A stretch of DNA of 64,000 nt from Manis javanica. Taxonomy: Eukaryota; Chordata; Mammalia; Pholidota; Manidae. Where the stretch lies: positions 58,783,613-58,847,612 of the forward strand of contig NC_133172.1 in the NCBI RefSeq assembly GCF_040802235.1, in the 5' to 3' direction. Each line of letters starts with the position of its first letter. Position 1 is the first letter of the stretch. The translations under genes and the position numbers were made by a program. Positions 1 to 8,017 of this stretch are shown one piece after another. Below the pieces are notes generated by a model. The model did no database searches. It worked only from the letters and a program-made list of their open reading frames with translations, and was not told the DNA's origin.

Positions 1-1
1 A

Positions 2-1894
2 GGCCGTAAGTCTGTGATAATGAACAGCAACCGCTGGCTTGACGAGCTGGTCAACTTGCTCTCGAATAAAAACTGTCAGTTTTCTTAAGGCCCAAGGGCC
101 AAGAGACACTAAAAGGAAGAATCCTGCCAAGGGTCCAAGGATGGTGGGGATCAGAGTAGTTAACCAAGGGGTGGCAGAGGTCCAGTTTTTATACCAGGCC
201 TCATCTTTTTCTCTTTGTTTTTGCCTGGCTTCTAGGTTTTTCTTAACTTTATCAATGCTATCTTGCACTAACCCTGTTTTGTCTTTATAGAAGCAACATT
301 CTTCTTTAAGAGCAGCGCAGAGGCCTCCTTCTTTCAGGAAAAGGAGGTCTAACCCTCGGCGATTTTGGAGCACTACCTCAGAGAGAGAGACAACAGATTC
401 TTTCAGGCTGTCTAAACCCTCTTGCAGATTTTGTATGTCTTTATCAATAGCTTGACTAAGAGCATAATATTGTTGTTTAGAAGTAATTATGGAGGCAATG
501 CCTGTTCCAGCCCCAGCTGCTCCTAGTCCTAATAATACAGATAAGGTAATGGCGGTTACTGGCTCACGCTTAGTGCGAGTAGAGCCCGAGTAATATGGAA
601 GGAGATCTTCGGTGGGATGTATGAAAATCTTGGGCATGAGCATGACTAAAACACAATATTCATTGTTAGATATTAATAAGCGCGGGTTAACAGAGGGCGT
701 TATGCCAAAGGAGCAAGCAAAATAAGTACCGTTGGGCGCGACAAGGAATTCATAGGACAGCGGGGGTGAGAAGGAGCTGTTACAAATGGGTACTAGCTGA
801 GGGGGTAGACGCAAGAGGGGGCTATGTATACAGAGGCCTATTCCCGAAAGCTGCGTCAATGTGAGACCCGGAGAGGTCTCTGAAAAACGGGAGGGGTCTG
901 ACCAGCGAGTCTTGCTGGAGTCATTGGTAAGTATGAGGTCTGCTGAGGTGTTTACTAAAACTGCTATCCCTTCGTAAAACGGGGGAACGGGGGAGAAACA
1001 TAACCAGCACTCGCTATATCCAGTGGAGTTAAGGGATTTTGCAGTCATATTAGCCAGGCCTTTAAGGATTTCGCCTGTGGAGGGTAAAACCGGGGGGAGC
1101 AAGGCCTGGAAAACAGTACTAGTAGACAGGGGAGAAGGGTTAGAAGGTCTTGGGTCTCTTGCCTTAGGGGCAATAGGGCCAAGGACAACGTGCTTGTTGG
1201 CGTTTGGAATAGATCGAATTAATTTGATTTTAAAAGTGAGCCCAGGGTCCTTTCCTGAAACATAAAGCCTTAGCCCCCATTCATGTCCCCTGAGCCATCC
1301 ATCAATAGGGGCCCTTTTTCCCTTGTCAGTAAAGGTAATGGAGAGCGGTGTACATCGCCCTCTTGTGGATTGGGTGCTTTGACATTCTGGGGTAACAGTT
1401 GAGTTAGGCTTGGGATTCCAAGCCCTACTTACAGTTATATAATCCCAGGTGGAGCTAGGCTTCCAACTAGCATCTCCCGTAGTCTCACACCCCCAGGAGT
1501 CACAGAAATAGGAGTCTCTATATCCACATTTATAGTTAAGGGCTCGATCTCTATGAGCTCCCGGGCAGACATAAAATTCTGTTTCTCTGAGGTAGGTTCT
1601 CCTAGGGGTGTTGTTACACCCAGGAGAAGTGGTAGATTGTCCCTCAGGGTAGGTCTCAGGGGAGGTGGAAAAAGGAAAGTAAATGTCTGGGGTCCCCCAG
1701 GCCGTAGAAGCTCCAGCGGCCAAGTCACAGAGATCAGGGGCAAGAACAGGCCATGGGGGGGTACTTGCTAAGGTGGAAGAACTGAAAACGACGTCTCCTG
1801 CTTCATTGGTGACTGTCCAGGTGAAGTTGGAAATCTGATGGGTCCAAACGGGGCGAAAGGTCATGACGAGGGTCAATAGTGTACATATCTTCAT
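2..1894 (-). CDS. env: Envelope glycoprotein (env), open to window edge, C-terminus missing
   Basis: I read the frame from ATG 1894-1892 codon by codon to position 2 and found no stop: 631 codons. The start has A at -3 and lies 9 nt after a strong splice acceptor. A signal peptide begins MKICTLLTLVMTF. SU holds the CWLC motif (1007-1018) known in gammaretroviral Env for disulfide linkage to TM. The furin site is R-T-K-R (566-577), so pre-SU is about 443 codons. It is followed by a hydrophobic Gly/Ala-rich fusion peptide. TM has the immunosuppressive-type segment (317-370, with GLDLL then FLKEGG) and CX6CC (293-319). A membrane anchor lies at roughly 95-170, followed by a cytoplasmic tail cut by the window edge. 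FLKEGG is the C-type form, unlike the D-type TM usual in Mason-Pfizer-like viruses. In such viruses Env mediates receptor binding and fusion. Whether this copy is expressed cannot be told from sequence. Confidence 0.93.
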   Translation of the reverse strand, partial: MKICTLLTLVMTFRPVWTHQISNFTWTVTNEAGDVVFSSSTLASTPPWPVLAPDLCDLAAGASTAWGTPDIYFPFSTSPETYPEGQSTTSPGCNNTPRRTYLRETEFYVCPGAHRDRALNYKCGYRDSYFCDSWGCETTGDASWKPSSTWDYITVSRAWNPKPNSTVTPECQSTQSTRGRCTPLSITFTDKGKRAPIDGWLRGHEWGLRLYVSGKDPGLTFKIKLIRSIPNANKHVVLGPIAPKARDPRPSNPSPLSTSTVFQALLPPVLPSTGEILKGLANMTAKSLNSTGYSECWLCFSPVPPFYEGIAVLVNTSADLILTNDSSKTRWSDPSRFSETSPGLTLTQLSGIGLCIHSPLLRLPPQLVPICNSSFSPPLSYEFLVAPNGTYFACSFGITPSVNPRLLISNNEYCVLVMLMPKIFIHPTEDLLPYYSGSTRTKREPVTAITLSVLLGLGAAGAGTGIASIITSKQQYYALSQAIDKDIQNLQEGLDSLKESVVSLSEVVLQNRRGLDLLFLKEGGLCAALKEECCFYKDKTGLVQDSIDKVKKNLEARQKQREKDEAWYKNWTSATPWLTTLIPTILGPLAGFFLLVSLGPWALRKLTVFIREQVDQLVKPAVAVHYHRLTA

Positions 1895-1902
1895 TTTTGC
1901 CT

Positions 1903-1925
1903 CCTGAAAATAAACAGAAAGGGAA
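1903..1925 (-). promoter_or_regulatory. env splice acceptor
   Basis: On the minus strand a pyrimidine-rich tract, TTTCTGTTTATTTTCAG, ends at 1904 and is followed by GAGG. The env ATG begins 9 nt downstream. With the donor at 7489/7488 this would give the usual singly spliced env mRNA. The site sits between the end of pol and env, where the beta/gamma recombination junction must also lie. Confidence 0.7.
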
Positions 1926-1931
1926 GGCTTC

Positions 1932-4556
1932 TCAGGGGTTAATATGCCCTGGACTGGAATTATTATTGTTTTTGCCTCTATTTGTGTCTAGGAGTTTAAT
2001 GAGCCTATCTGGGAGCCATCGGGCATTTTGTGCCTTAGCATCATATATACAAGCATGTCCTTTCCCCCATATGAGCACAGGGTCAGGCCCGTGCCATGTG
2101 TTGGTCATCGGATCTCTCCACATAGCCTGTGCATAATTATCTGCCGTGGAGGGATGCCAAAGGCGATCAGCAGCGGTTTTACCCGCGGAGTCATAAGTAA
2201 GGAAATTGAGAACAAACAGTGCATGATTTAGGAGTGTCTTTGCATTACCTGTTCTCGGATAGAGTACTTCTCCCCCCGACTGAAGTTTGAATAACATGTT
2301 TTTAAGGGTTAAGTGGGCTCTTTCAACAATGCCTTGGCCTTGGGGATTATAGGGAATTCCTGTTACGTGCTTAATATCTAACTGCGCACAGAACTGTTTA
2401 AAGCTAGAGCTGGCGTATCCAGGCCCATTGTCAGTTTTTAAGATTTTAGGTTGTGGTAGATATGCCAGGCATGAGAGGACATGGGTAATAACATTTTTAG
2501 TTGCCTCTCCCGTTTGCAAGGATGCACATAGGAAACCACTACATGTGTCAATAGACACATGGATATATTTTAATTTACCAAAGGGAGGGTAATGAGTGAC
2601 ATCCATTTGCCATATCTCTCCTGGGACTAACCCTCGGGGGTTGATTCCGTTATGAGGCTCTGGGAGGAGAGTTAGACATCCTTGACATTGTCGAACTATT
2701 TGGCGGGCCTGTTCTCGGGTGATTGAAAATTTGAGTCTAAGAGTGTGAGCATTGAGATGATGTAGTTCATGAGCCCGTTGGGCTGCAGCTAAGGGTGAGT
2801 CTGGCGTGACAGAGGCTACTAATTGAGTCGCCAGATCAACCCTGTCATTGCCTTTGGCAAGCGGCCCTGGAAGGCCAGTGTGAGCGCGTATGTGCCCGAT
2901 GAAAAAAGGGGCATCGCGGCTTAAAATTAATTTTTGCAATTTTGCGAATAGGGGGGAAGCATTTGTAGAGGGACGTATGTAAGGCACTGTCTCTAATAGG
3001 GGAACAGAGGTTGCTACATAGGCACTATCAGTGTAAAGGTTAAAGGGGGCATCTATTAAAAGCTCAAAAACCTTGATTATTGCAGTTAGTTCAACAAGCT
3101 GTGCAGAAGAGAGGTCTGTCTGTATTCGAGTAACTTGCCCATTAATACTGAAAGCGGCTATGCCGGAGGAGGACCCATCAGAGAACACCATTACGGCCCC
3201 AGCAATTGGCGTGGTTTTAGTTCTTTTGGGAAAGACAACCGGGGTCTTTTGAAGGAACTGGACTAATCTGTCTGCAGGGTAATGATTGTCTATTGTCCCC
3301 TGGAAGGAGGTGCAGCTAATTGCCCAATCATCATCATGTTGAATAAGCCATTGTAATTGAGATGTATTGTATGGGAGGGTTATAACTTCAGGGTCTTTCC
3401 CAAACAACTTGAGAGCTGCCTCTCGGCCTAAACGTAAGAGGGCAGCAACTAATTGAGGATAGGTAGCTAAGACTCTAGGGGGGGAGGCTGGCAAATGAAC
3501 CCAAAATAGTGGATGGTTTTGCCAAAGGACTCCTGTAGGGGAGAAGGGGGTAGGGAAAATGAGCAGCCACAAACTTAGATGTGGAGAGAAGTAGCTAATG
3601 GTCTGTTTAGAAATAGCCCGCTCTACAATGGTTAATGCCCTTTGTGCTTCTGATGAGAGCGAGCGGGGGGAGGAAGGATCAGGGTCTCCACGTAGGACAT
3701 CAAACAAAGGCTTTAACTCTCCGGTGGTCAGCTTTAAATAAGGCCTGAGCCAGTTGATGTCTCCTAGCAGACGCTGAAAATCATTAAGAGTGTTTAAGGA
3801 GCTTCTCTTTAACTGAATTTTTTGAGTGAGGATTTTGTTAGAAAATAATTCAAAGCCTAAAAATAGTTGGGGGGGGTGGACCTGGACCTTTTCTGGGGAA
3901 ATTTGTAGTCCTCGATCTCGGAGGGCAGTGACTAGCTGTTGACTGGCCGCATAGAGCTGTTGCTGGTCAGGACCGGCAAGAAGAATATCGTCCATATAAT
4001 GGATAATATACAAAGTGGGGAAAAGCAACCTAAAGGGGTCTATAGTCTGGGCTACAAACTTTTGGCAAAGAGTAGGGCTGTTGGCCATTCCTTGTGGGAG
4101 AACTCTCCACTGAAACCGGGGAGAAGGCCCTACACAATTGGTAATGGGTATACTAAAGGCAAAACGTTTGCAATCATCAGGATGCAAAGGTATGGAGAAA
4201 AAGCAATCTTTTAGATCAATTACTAATTTGACATACCCTTTAGGAATGGCTATTGGAGAGGGAATTCCCGGTTGTAATGCGCCCATAGGGACCATGGTCT
4301 TATTGACTGCCCTGAGGTCTTGTAGGAGCCTCCACTTGCCTGATTTCTTTTGAATTACAAAGATTGGGGTGTTCCAAGGGGATGTAGAAGGTTCAATATG
4401 TCCAGCAGCCAGCTGTTCCTGCACTAACTCTATGGCTGCATTTAATTTTGTAGTGGTAAGGGGCCATTGATCGATCCAGACAGGAACATCACTTTTCCAA
4501 GTAATCTTGTCTGCCTGGAGTGCAGGAGGAGCAACGGCCCTTACGAAAAATGTTTT
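1932..4556 (-). CDS. pol: Pol: reverse transcriptase, RNase H and integrase
   Basis: The frame is open from just after an in-frame TGA (4557-4559) to its stop at 1932, 874 codons without a break. It lies -1 relative to pro and overlaps it by 16 nt, as expected for a betaretroviral Gag-Pro-Pol read by frameshifting. Reverse transcriptase has LPQGMANSP and the catalytic YMDD (3987-3998). RNase H shows FSDGS, an ELTA glutamate, YTDSAY and the terminal HTG...ND..D pattern. Integrase has an N-terminal H/H then CQGC zinc site, and the D, D, E triad in QMDVTH, TDNGPG and GIVERAH, followed by a C-terminal domain with GPDPVLIWGKG. All catalytic residues I could check are present. Pol copies viral RNA into DNA and inserts it into the host chromosome. 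Function of this copy is not shown. Confidence 0.95.
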   Translation of the reverse strand, partial: KTFFVRAVAPPALQADKITWKSDVPVWIDQWPLTTTKLNAAIELVQEQLAAGHIEPSTSPWNTPIFVIQKKSGKWRLLQDLRAVNKTMVPMGALQPGIPSPIAIPKGYVKLVIDLKDCFFSIPLHPDDCKRFAFSIPITNCVGPSPRFQWRVLPQGMANSPTLCQKFVAQTIDPFRLLFPTLYIIHYMDDILLAGPDQQQLYAASQQLVTALRDRGLQISPEKVQVHPPQLFLGFELFSNKILTQKIQLKRSSLNTLNDFQRLLGDINWLRPYLKLTTGELKPLFDVLRGDPDPSSPRSLSSEAQRALTIVERAISKQTISYFSPHLSLWLLIFPTPFSPTGVLWQNHPLFWVHLPASPPRVLATYPQLVAALLRLGREAALKLFGKDPEVITLPYNTSQLQWLIQHDDDWAISCTSFQGTIDNHYPADRLVQFLQKTPVVFPKRTKTTPIAGAVMVFSDGSSSGIAAFSINGQVTRIQTDLSSAQLVELTAIIKVFELLIDAPFNLYTDSAYVATSVPLLETVPYIRPSTNASPLFAKLQKLILSRDAPFFIGHIRAHTGLPGPLAKGNDRVDLATQLVASVTPDSPLAAAQRAHELHHLNAHTLRLKFSITREQARQIVRQCQGCLTLLPEPHNGINPRGLVPGEIWQMDVTHYPPFGKLKYIHVSIDTCSGFLCASLQTGEATKNVITHVLSCLAYLPQPKILKTDNGPGYASSSFKQFCAQLDIKHVTGIPYNPQGQGIVERAHLTLKNMLFKLQSGGEVLYPRTGNAKTLLNHALFVLNFLTYDSAGKTAADRLWHPSTADNYAQAMWRDPMTNTWHGPDPVLIWGKGHACIYDAKAQNARWLPDRLIKLLDTNRGKNNNNSSPGHINP

Positions 4557-5464
4557 TCAAACCCTAAACCTGAGCGGTCTATCTTAGGCGTGGCCAGTAT
4601 CGGGTTGGGATCTCCCTGTTTTAGTTTGCCCAACCCCTGACCAGGGAGGTAACCCTGTGAGAGCATCTGCTGTGTTACAACTTCATTAGGGCTACACATG
4701 ATGACTTTCATTTGAGAAAGGATATCTCTTCCCCAAAGATTTACTGGCAACCCAGGAACTACGAAGGGTTGAATGAATCCGGTATTTCCTTCTTCATCTT
4801 CCCAGTTTAGTAACTGTGAGCTCTGTAAGGTGTTTCTTGACTGCCCAATTCCTTGTAGATGGGTCAAGGAAGCGTGTAAGGGCCAGCTGGAGGGCCATGA
4901 AGCCTGAGATATGACCGTAGAGTCGGCCCCCGAATCTAAAATTCCTTCAAATACTTTTCCTTGGATCTTAAGCTTAAGAGTGGGGCGTTCTTTAGTAATA
5001 GCTTGGATCCAATATAAGTCTGAAGAACCTGGGGTAGAGGAGCCTCGCTTCTTATGAACAGCAGGGTGAGATGTACTTAAAGGGAGGGGGAGTGCCTGCG
5101 CAAGGCGCTGACCTTTCATAATGCTGACAGGGCACTGGGGAGCACTAGCAAGAATTTTTATTTCTCCAGTATAGTCATTGTCAACTAAGGAAGGGTGGAC
5201 AATAAGGCCGTTTATTGTGGTGGAAGCTCGCCCTAAAATTAGAAAATAAGTATCTTTGGGAGGTGGGCCATAAATTCCTGTGGAAATAATTGTAACTCCC
5301 TCTTCAGGCGTTAATATTGTTGAGGAGGAGGCACAGAGGTCAAGTCCTGCACTCCCGGGTGTGGCCCGATAGAGGGCGGGAGTGCTACAGCTAGGCTGTT
5401 CCCCGAGGCCGGCTGAAATGGAATTGGCTGGGGGGCCCGGGGCTGGCCCCTCAGCCCGTTTCCC
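4541..5464 (-). CDS. pro: Pro: dUTPase and aspartic protease with G-patch
   Basis: This frame is entered by a -1 shift from gag at 5458-5464 and is open to TAA at 4541 (about 308 codons). Its N-terminal part is a retroviral dUTPase: it has the opening motif ATPGSAGLDLCAS, then TGIYGPPP and GRASTT. dUTPase hydrolyses dUTP and limits uracil in viral DNA. The protease follows with the active-site triplet in ILDSGADSTVIS (D-S-G here, where D-T-G is commoner) and the flap/C-terminal region NLWGRDIL. The last third is a G-patch, GYLPGQGLGK, typical of betaretroviral Pro. An internal ATG at 5119 is not the natural start, because the dUTPase lies upstream of it. Confidence 0.93.
   Translation of the reverse strand, partial: GKRAEGPAPGPPANSISAGLGEQPSCSTPALYRATPGSAGLDLCASSSTILTPEEGVTIISTGIYGPPPKDTYFLILGRASTTINGLIVHPSLVDNDYTGEIKILASAPQCPVSIMKGQRLAQALPLPLSTSHPAVHKKRGSSTPGSSDLYWIQAITKERPTLKLKIQGKVFEGILDSGADSTVISQASWPSSWPLHASLTHLQGIGQSRNTLQSSQLLNWEDEEGNTGFIQPFVVPGLPVNLWGRDILSQMKVIMCSPNEVVTQQMLSQGYLPGQGLGKLKQGDPNPILATPKIDRSGLGFEKHFS
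4547..4553 (-). promoter_or_regulatory. Candidate pro-pol -1 frameshift site, A CAT TTT
   Basis: The pro and pol frames overlap only from 4556 to 4541, so the slip must happen there. The best candidate in the pro frame is A CAT TTT. It differs by one base (C for A) from A AAU UUU, the slip site I recall for Mason-Pfizer-type betaretroviruses. The A-site codon re-pairs perfectly after slipping but the P-site does not, so efficiency may be reduced. This is inference. Confidence 0.45.
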
Positions 5465-7462
5465 TGAAAAGGGGGGGTGAAAGGATTTGTGGTACTATAA
5501 AAAGGATTTGTTGGATTGTTACGGCACTCTTTGGCCCAGTGCCGCCCCTTATGGCAGCGAGGGCAAATACCGGGGACTGACCCAACTCTAGGAGGAGGAG
5601 CTGAGGTAGGGCATTGGCGAGCGAAATGGCCTGGCTGTCCACATTTAAAGCAGTTACGCATAGGCGGTGCGCCCCTGGGGAAGGAAGGAGGATAAGAAGC
5701 CGGGGGAGTCTGAACAGCGGCACCTACAGCTAAAAGGGCTTGGACTTTGGATGTAAAAGGATCGACATCTCTACACATTCTCAGCATTTCATCAAGAGTT
5801 TTGTCTCGAGTCTTACCGCGGAGGACGGCTCGACATGCCGAATTGGCGTTTTCATAGGCTAGCTGTTTTACAATCTTGTCATTGGCAGCCGCGGAACCAA
5901 GGGTCCTTTCGGCGGCCTCTAACAATCTGCTAACAAATTCGCTATAGTCTTCTTGCGAGCTTTGAGTGATCTTAGTTAGAGGAGTGTTAGCAGTCCCGGA
6001 AGCAGGGAGTGATATCCAAGCGCCCAAAGCGGCATCTTTCACTTGAGATAAAAGACCAAGGGGAAGGCGCTGCTGCCTGGTTTCAGAGATATATCTGCCC
6101 TGTCCCGTAAGCTTATCAAACGTCCAGGACGCTGTTGGGGAATGAGGGTCTTTTACATTGGCAGCAGCGATGGTCTGACAGCGGTCAGCAAAATCTGCCT
6201 TCCAAGTTAAAAACTGACCACGGGTAAGCACAGCCTGGACTATACGCAGCCATTCACCTGGGAGTAAATGTCCTCCTCGAGACAGCGAATCAAGAACAGA
6301 AAGGGTAAAAGGGGCATTGGGGCCATAAGCTTTAACGGCTGCGTTCAGCTCTTTTAAGCTTTTGAAATGGATTTTGTGAAATTCTCTAGGGCCATCGGCA
6401 GGTTCGGCCGGCTCTGGCTCAGCCTGCTCTTCCCCCTCACTTTCTAATTCCTGAGCAGCAGGGGCGTCTTCACCATCGCTTTCAAGATCGCCCTCTTCCG
6501 GGCTACGTGTTGTGGAGGTGGGGCCAGAGCGGGCGGAGGCCCGGGTAAGAACAGGAAAGAGCAGTTTTTTAGGTTTTGTGGCTGTAAGCGGTTTCTTAGA
6601 GAGGCTCTTTTGCGAAGATAATGAGGGACGAACTGGTTGGGAGACAACCAATTTTTGGAGATGGCAAGTTATTCTTTGTTCTACTATCTGTGCTATTAGG
6701 TCTTCAGTGCTGGTAGGGGGGGCTAACAGGACCGGGAGCCGGAGGGGGTAGCGGAGGGGCCGACGGGGGCAAAAAGGCCGGGGCGCAAACATTGGGAGGC
6801 CGAATAGGGGGAGTGTAAGAAGGGGGGTTAAGCGACGGGGCGGCAAGGGGCCAATCTGGGTTGTGATACCTGGCCGCCTCGTCTTCTAGTTCGGCCGCGT
6901 CTCCCGGATCTAAAGGTTCGCTATTTTGGCTCTTAGTCACGACCGGAAAAACCTTTTGTGTATCGACAAAGTCCGAATCTCGAGGGAGAGGAGGATAAAT
7001 GCAACATTTGGGAGGGGTATCATGGAGGGCACCGAGCAAAGATGGTGTCAGGCTAGGGGAGGGGGATTTAGCTGATTTTGGAGCAGGGGGATCACTCGAA
7101 AGAGACGATTTTGAGGCCGCCCGAGATAGGGGGCGGAGGCAATATTCTGCTACTGACAAGAGTTGACGTTTATCAGGGTCAGTATTTTCAACAATATCTC
7201 TGATAAGACTCCAATAGGAAAATACTGAAACAGGAACAGAGTCAGGGCCGTTTTTGATAAGATAATCATTTAAATCTCTACCTACTTTCTGCCATTTTTT
7301 AGGATGAATTTCGGGGCCATTAACAATAAACCACGGACAGACTTCATCAACAAAAATAAAAAACTTTACCAAGTCTTTCTTTTTAACTCGAACTCCTCTC
7401 TCCCTAAGCGAACTTTTTAGGTCTCTTATGAAGACCGCTTCTTTACTTAATCTAGTTCCCAT
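5311..7462 (-). CDS. gag: Gag polyprotein, one frameshift near 6716-6722
   Basis: Gag forms the virion shell. The start ATG at 7462 gives MGTRLSKEA, with a glycine suited to N-myristoylation. The matrix part carries a PPSY motif (late-domain type) and a proline-rich tract. The first frame stops at 6704, and the downstream frame (open to TAA at 5311) continues the protein: capsid with a major-homology-like segment (QEDYSEFVSRLLEA), then nucleocapsid with two CCHC knuckles, CFKCGQPGHFARQC and CPRCHKGRHWAKEC. The two frames fit if this copy has one extra base. A C7 run on the coding strand (6716-6722), where both frames overlap, is the obvious place. This could be a true mutation or a homopolymer error in the assembly. 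The 3' end overlaps pro. Confidence 0.92.
5458..5464 (-). promoter_or_regulatory. gag-pro ribosomal slip site G GGA AAC
   Basis: In the gag frame the codons are CAG GGA AAC, giving the heptamer G GGA AAC in the correct X XXY YYZ register. A -1 shift here leads into a frame open through dUTPase and protease. The same heptamer is known at gag-pro in Mason-Pfizer-type viruses. A downstream pseudoknot is expected in the GC-rich stretch after it, but I did not fold it. Confidence 0.85.
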
Positions 7463-7479
7463 TTTCTTATAAGGCGGCC

Positions 7480-7492
7480 GGTACTCACCAGG
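7480..7492 (-). promoter_or_regulatory. Major 5' splice donor of the provirus
   Basis: CCTG|GTGAGTA on the minus strand, with GT at 7488-7487, lies 26 nt upstream of the gag ATG. It matches the mammalian donor consensus almost fully and is the natural partner of the env acceptor at 1904. Confidence 0.8.
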
Positions 7493-7547
7493 GACGACGA
7501 CCTCCGTGAGCGGCGAAAGGCGTCTCCTATTGTTTCATCAAGAAGGG

Positions 7548-7559
7548 GTCTGGCCAGAC
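7548..7559. other. 12-bp perfect palindrome in the leader, candidate RNA dimerisation site
   Basis: GTCTGGCCAGAC is fully self-complementary and lies between the PBS and the splice donor, where retroviral genomes carry kissing-loop palindromes. The role is inferred from position and symmetry only. Confidence 0.5.
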
Positions 7560-7603
7560 GATATCTTACTCGGGGGTCCGCCTGCGAAGGATCCGCGCCT
7601 CTG

Positions 7604-7621
7604 GCCCCACGTTGGGCGCCA
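7604..7621 (-). other. Primer binding site, tRNA-Lys1,2 type
   Basis: TGGCGCCCAACGTGGGGC on the minus strand, two bases after the LTR end. It is complementary to the 3' end of tRNA-Lys1,2, the primer class of Mason-Pfizer-like betaretroviruses, and differs from the Lys3 form used by lentiviruses and MMTV. Confidence 0.9.
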
Positions 7622-7623
7622 CT

Positions 7624-8011
7624 TGTCCCGTCCAGCGGGACTTAGTTATTCGTGGGGACGAGGGGGATCCGACCTGAAAGAAAATGGGGGCGAGAGAAGA
7701 GCGAAGGCAAGACAGTATTCTGATCAAGCCTTCAAATTTTATTGTAGGACGGGGGTAGATATACACCAGTGTTCAGGGGCAGAGTGGGCCATAGGATACT
7801 TGGAGGCAGGGGATTGGCTGCATAGCAGGGGTGGCGCAGCGAGTTACATTCTGATTGGTATATGACAATAGGGAAGGAGGGGGAGAAGAGTATCTCTTGG
7901 CGCGCGCGGGCTTCCTTGTTGGCGCGCGCGGGCTCGTAACTAATCTCCAAGAAGTGAAGCAGGAACCTCATGAACTGTGGCCATCTTGTTGTCTTTGTGT
8001 GGCTCCCAACA
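7624..8011 (-). repeat. 5' LTR of the provirus, 388 bp
   Basis: On the minus strand it begins TGTTGGGAGCC and ends GGACGGGACA, so it has the TG...CA ends. U3 carries two CCAAT boxes (7854-7858 and 7813-7817) and a TATA-like TGTATATC (7758-7765). An AATAAA signal (7738-7743) is close behind the TATA, which implies a short R region. The sequence tattag directly outside (8012-8017) is the presumed target duplication; its partner is off the window. Confidence 0.9.
7897..7934 (-). repeat. Two copies of a 16-bp CpG-rich motif in U3
   Basis: The 16-mer TTGGCGCGCGCGGGCT (plus strand) occurs at 7897-7912 and again, identical, at 7919-7934, a 22-bp period. Each copy contains E2F/NRF1-like GCGCGC sequence. 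Duplicated U3 motifs are often enhancers, but the role here is inferred. The intact CpGs argue for a young insertion. Confidence 0.7.
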
Positions 8012-8017
8012 TATTAG

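Larger units (their letters stand above)
1..8011 (-). mobile_element. Endogenous retrovirus, betaretroviral gag-pro-pol with gammaretrovirus-type env (3' end off window)
   Basis: A provirus in the minus orientation. From right to left: 5' LTR (7624-8011), PBS, leader with palindrome and splice donor, gag, pro, pol, env. The 3' LTR and polypurine tract lie beyond position 1. Betaretroviral marks are two zinc knuckles in gag, a separate dUTPase-protease frame, two -1 frame changes (gag to pro, pro to pol) and a tRNA-Lys1,2-type PBS. Env instead has C-type gammaretroviral marks. Pro, pol and the visible env are free of stops and gag has one frameshift. CpG-rich LTR motifs are well preserved. These points suggest a recent insertion. 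The flanking DNA is old L1 sequence, and tattag (8012-8017) is the expected right-hand copy of a 6-bp target duplication. Confidence 0.95.

Noticed and set aside
1435-1743. 102-codon minus-strand open frame in env
   Set aside because: It is out of register with the true env frame that carries the signal peptide, CWLC and TM.
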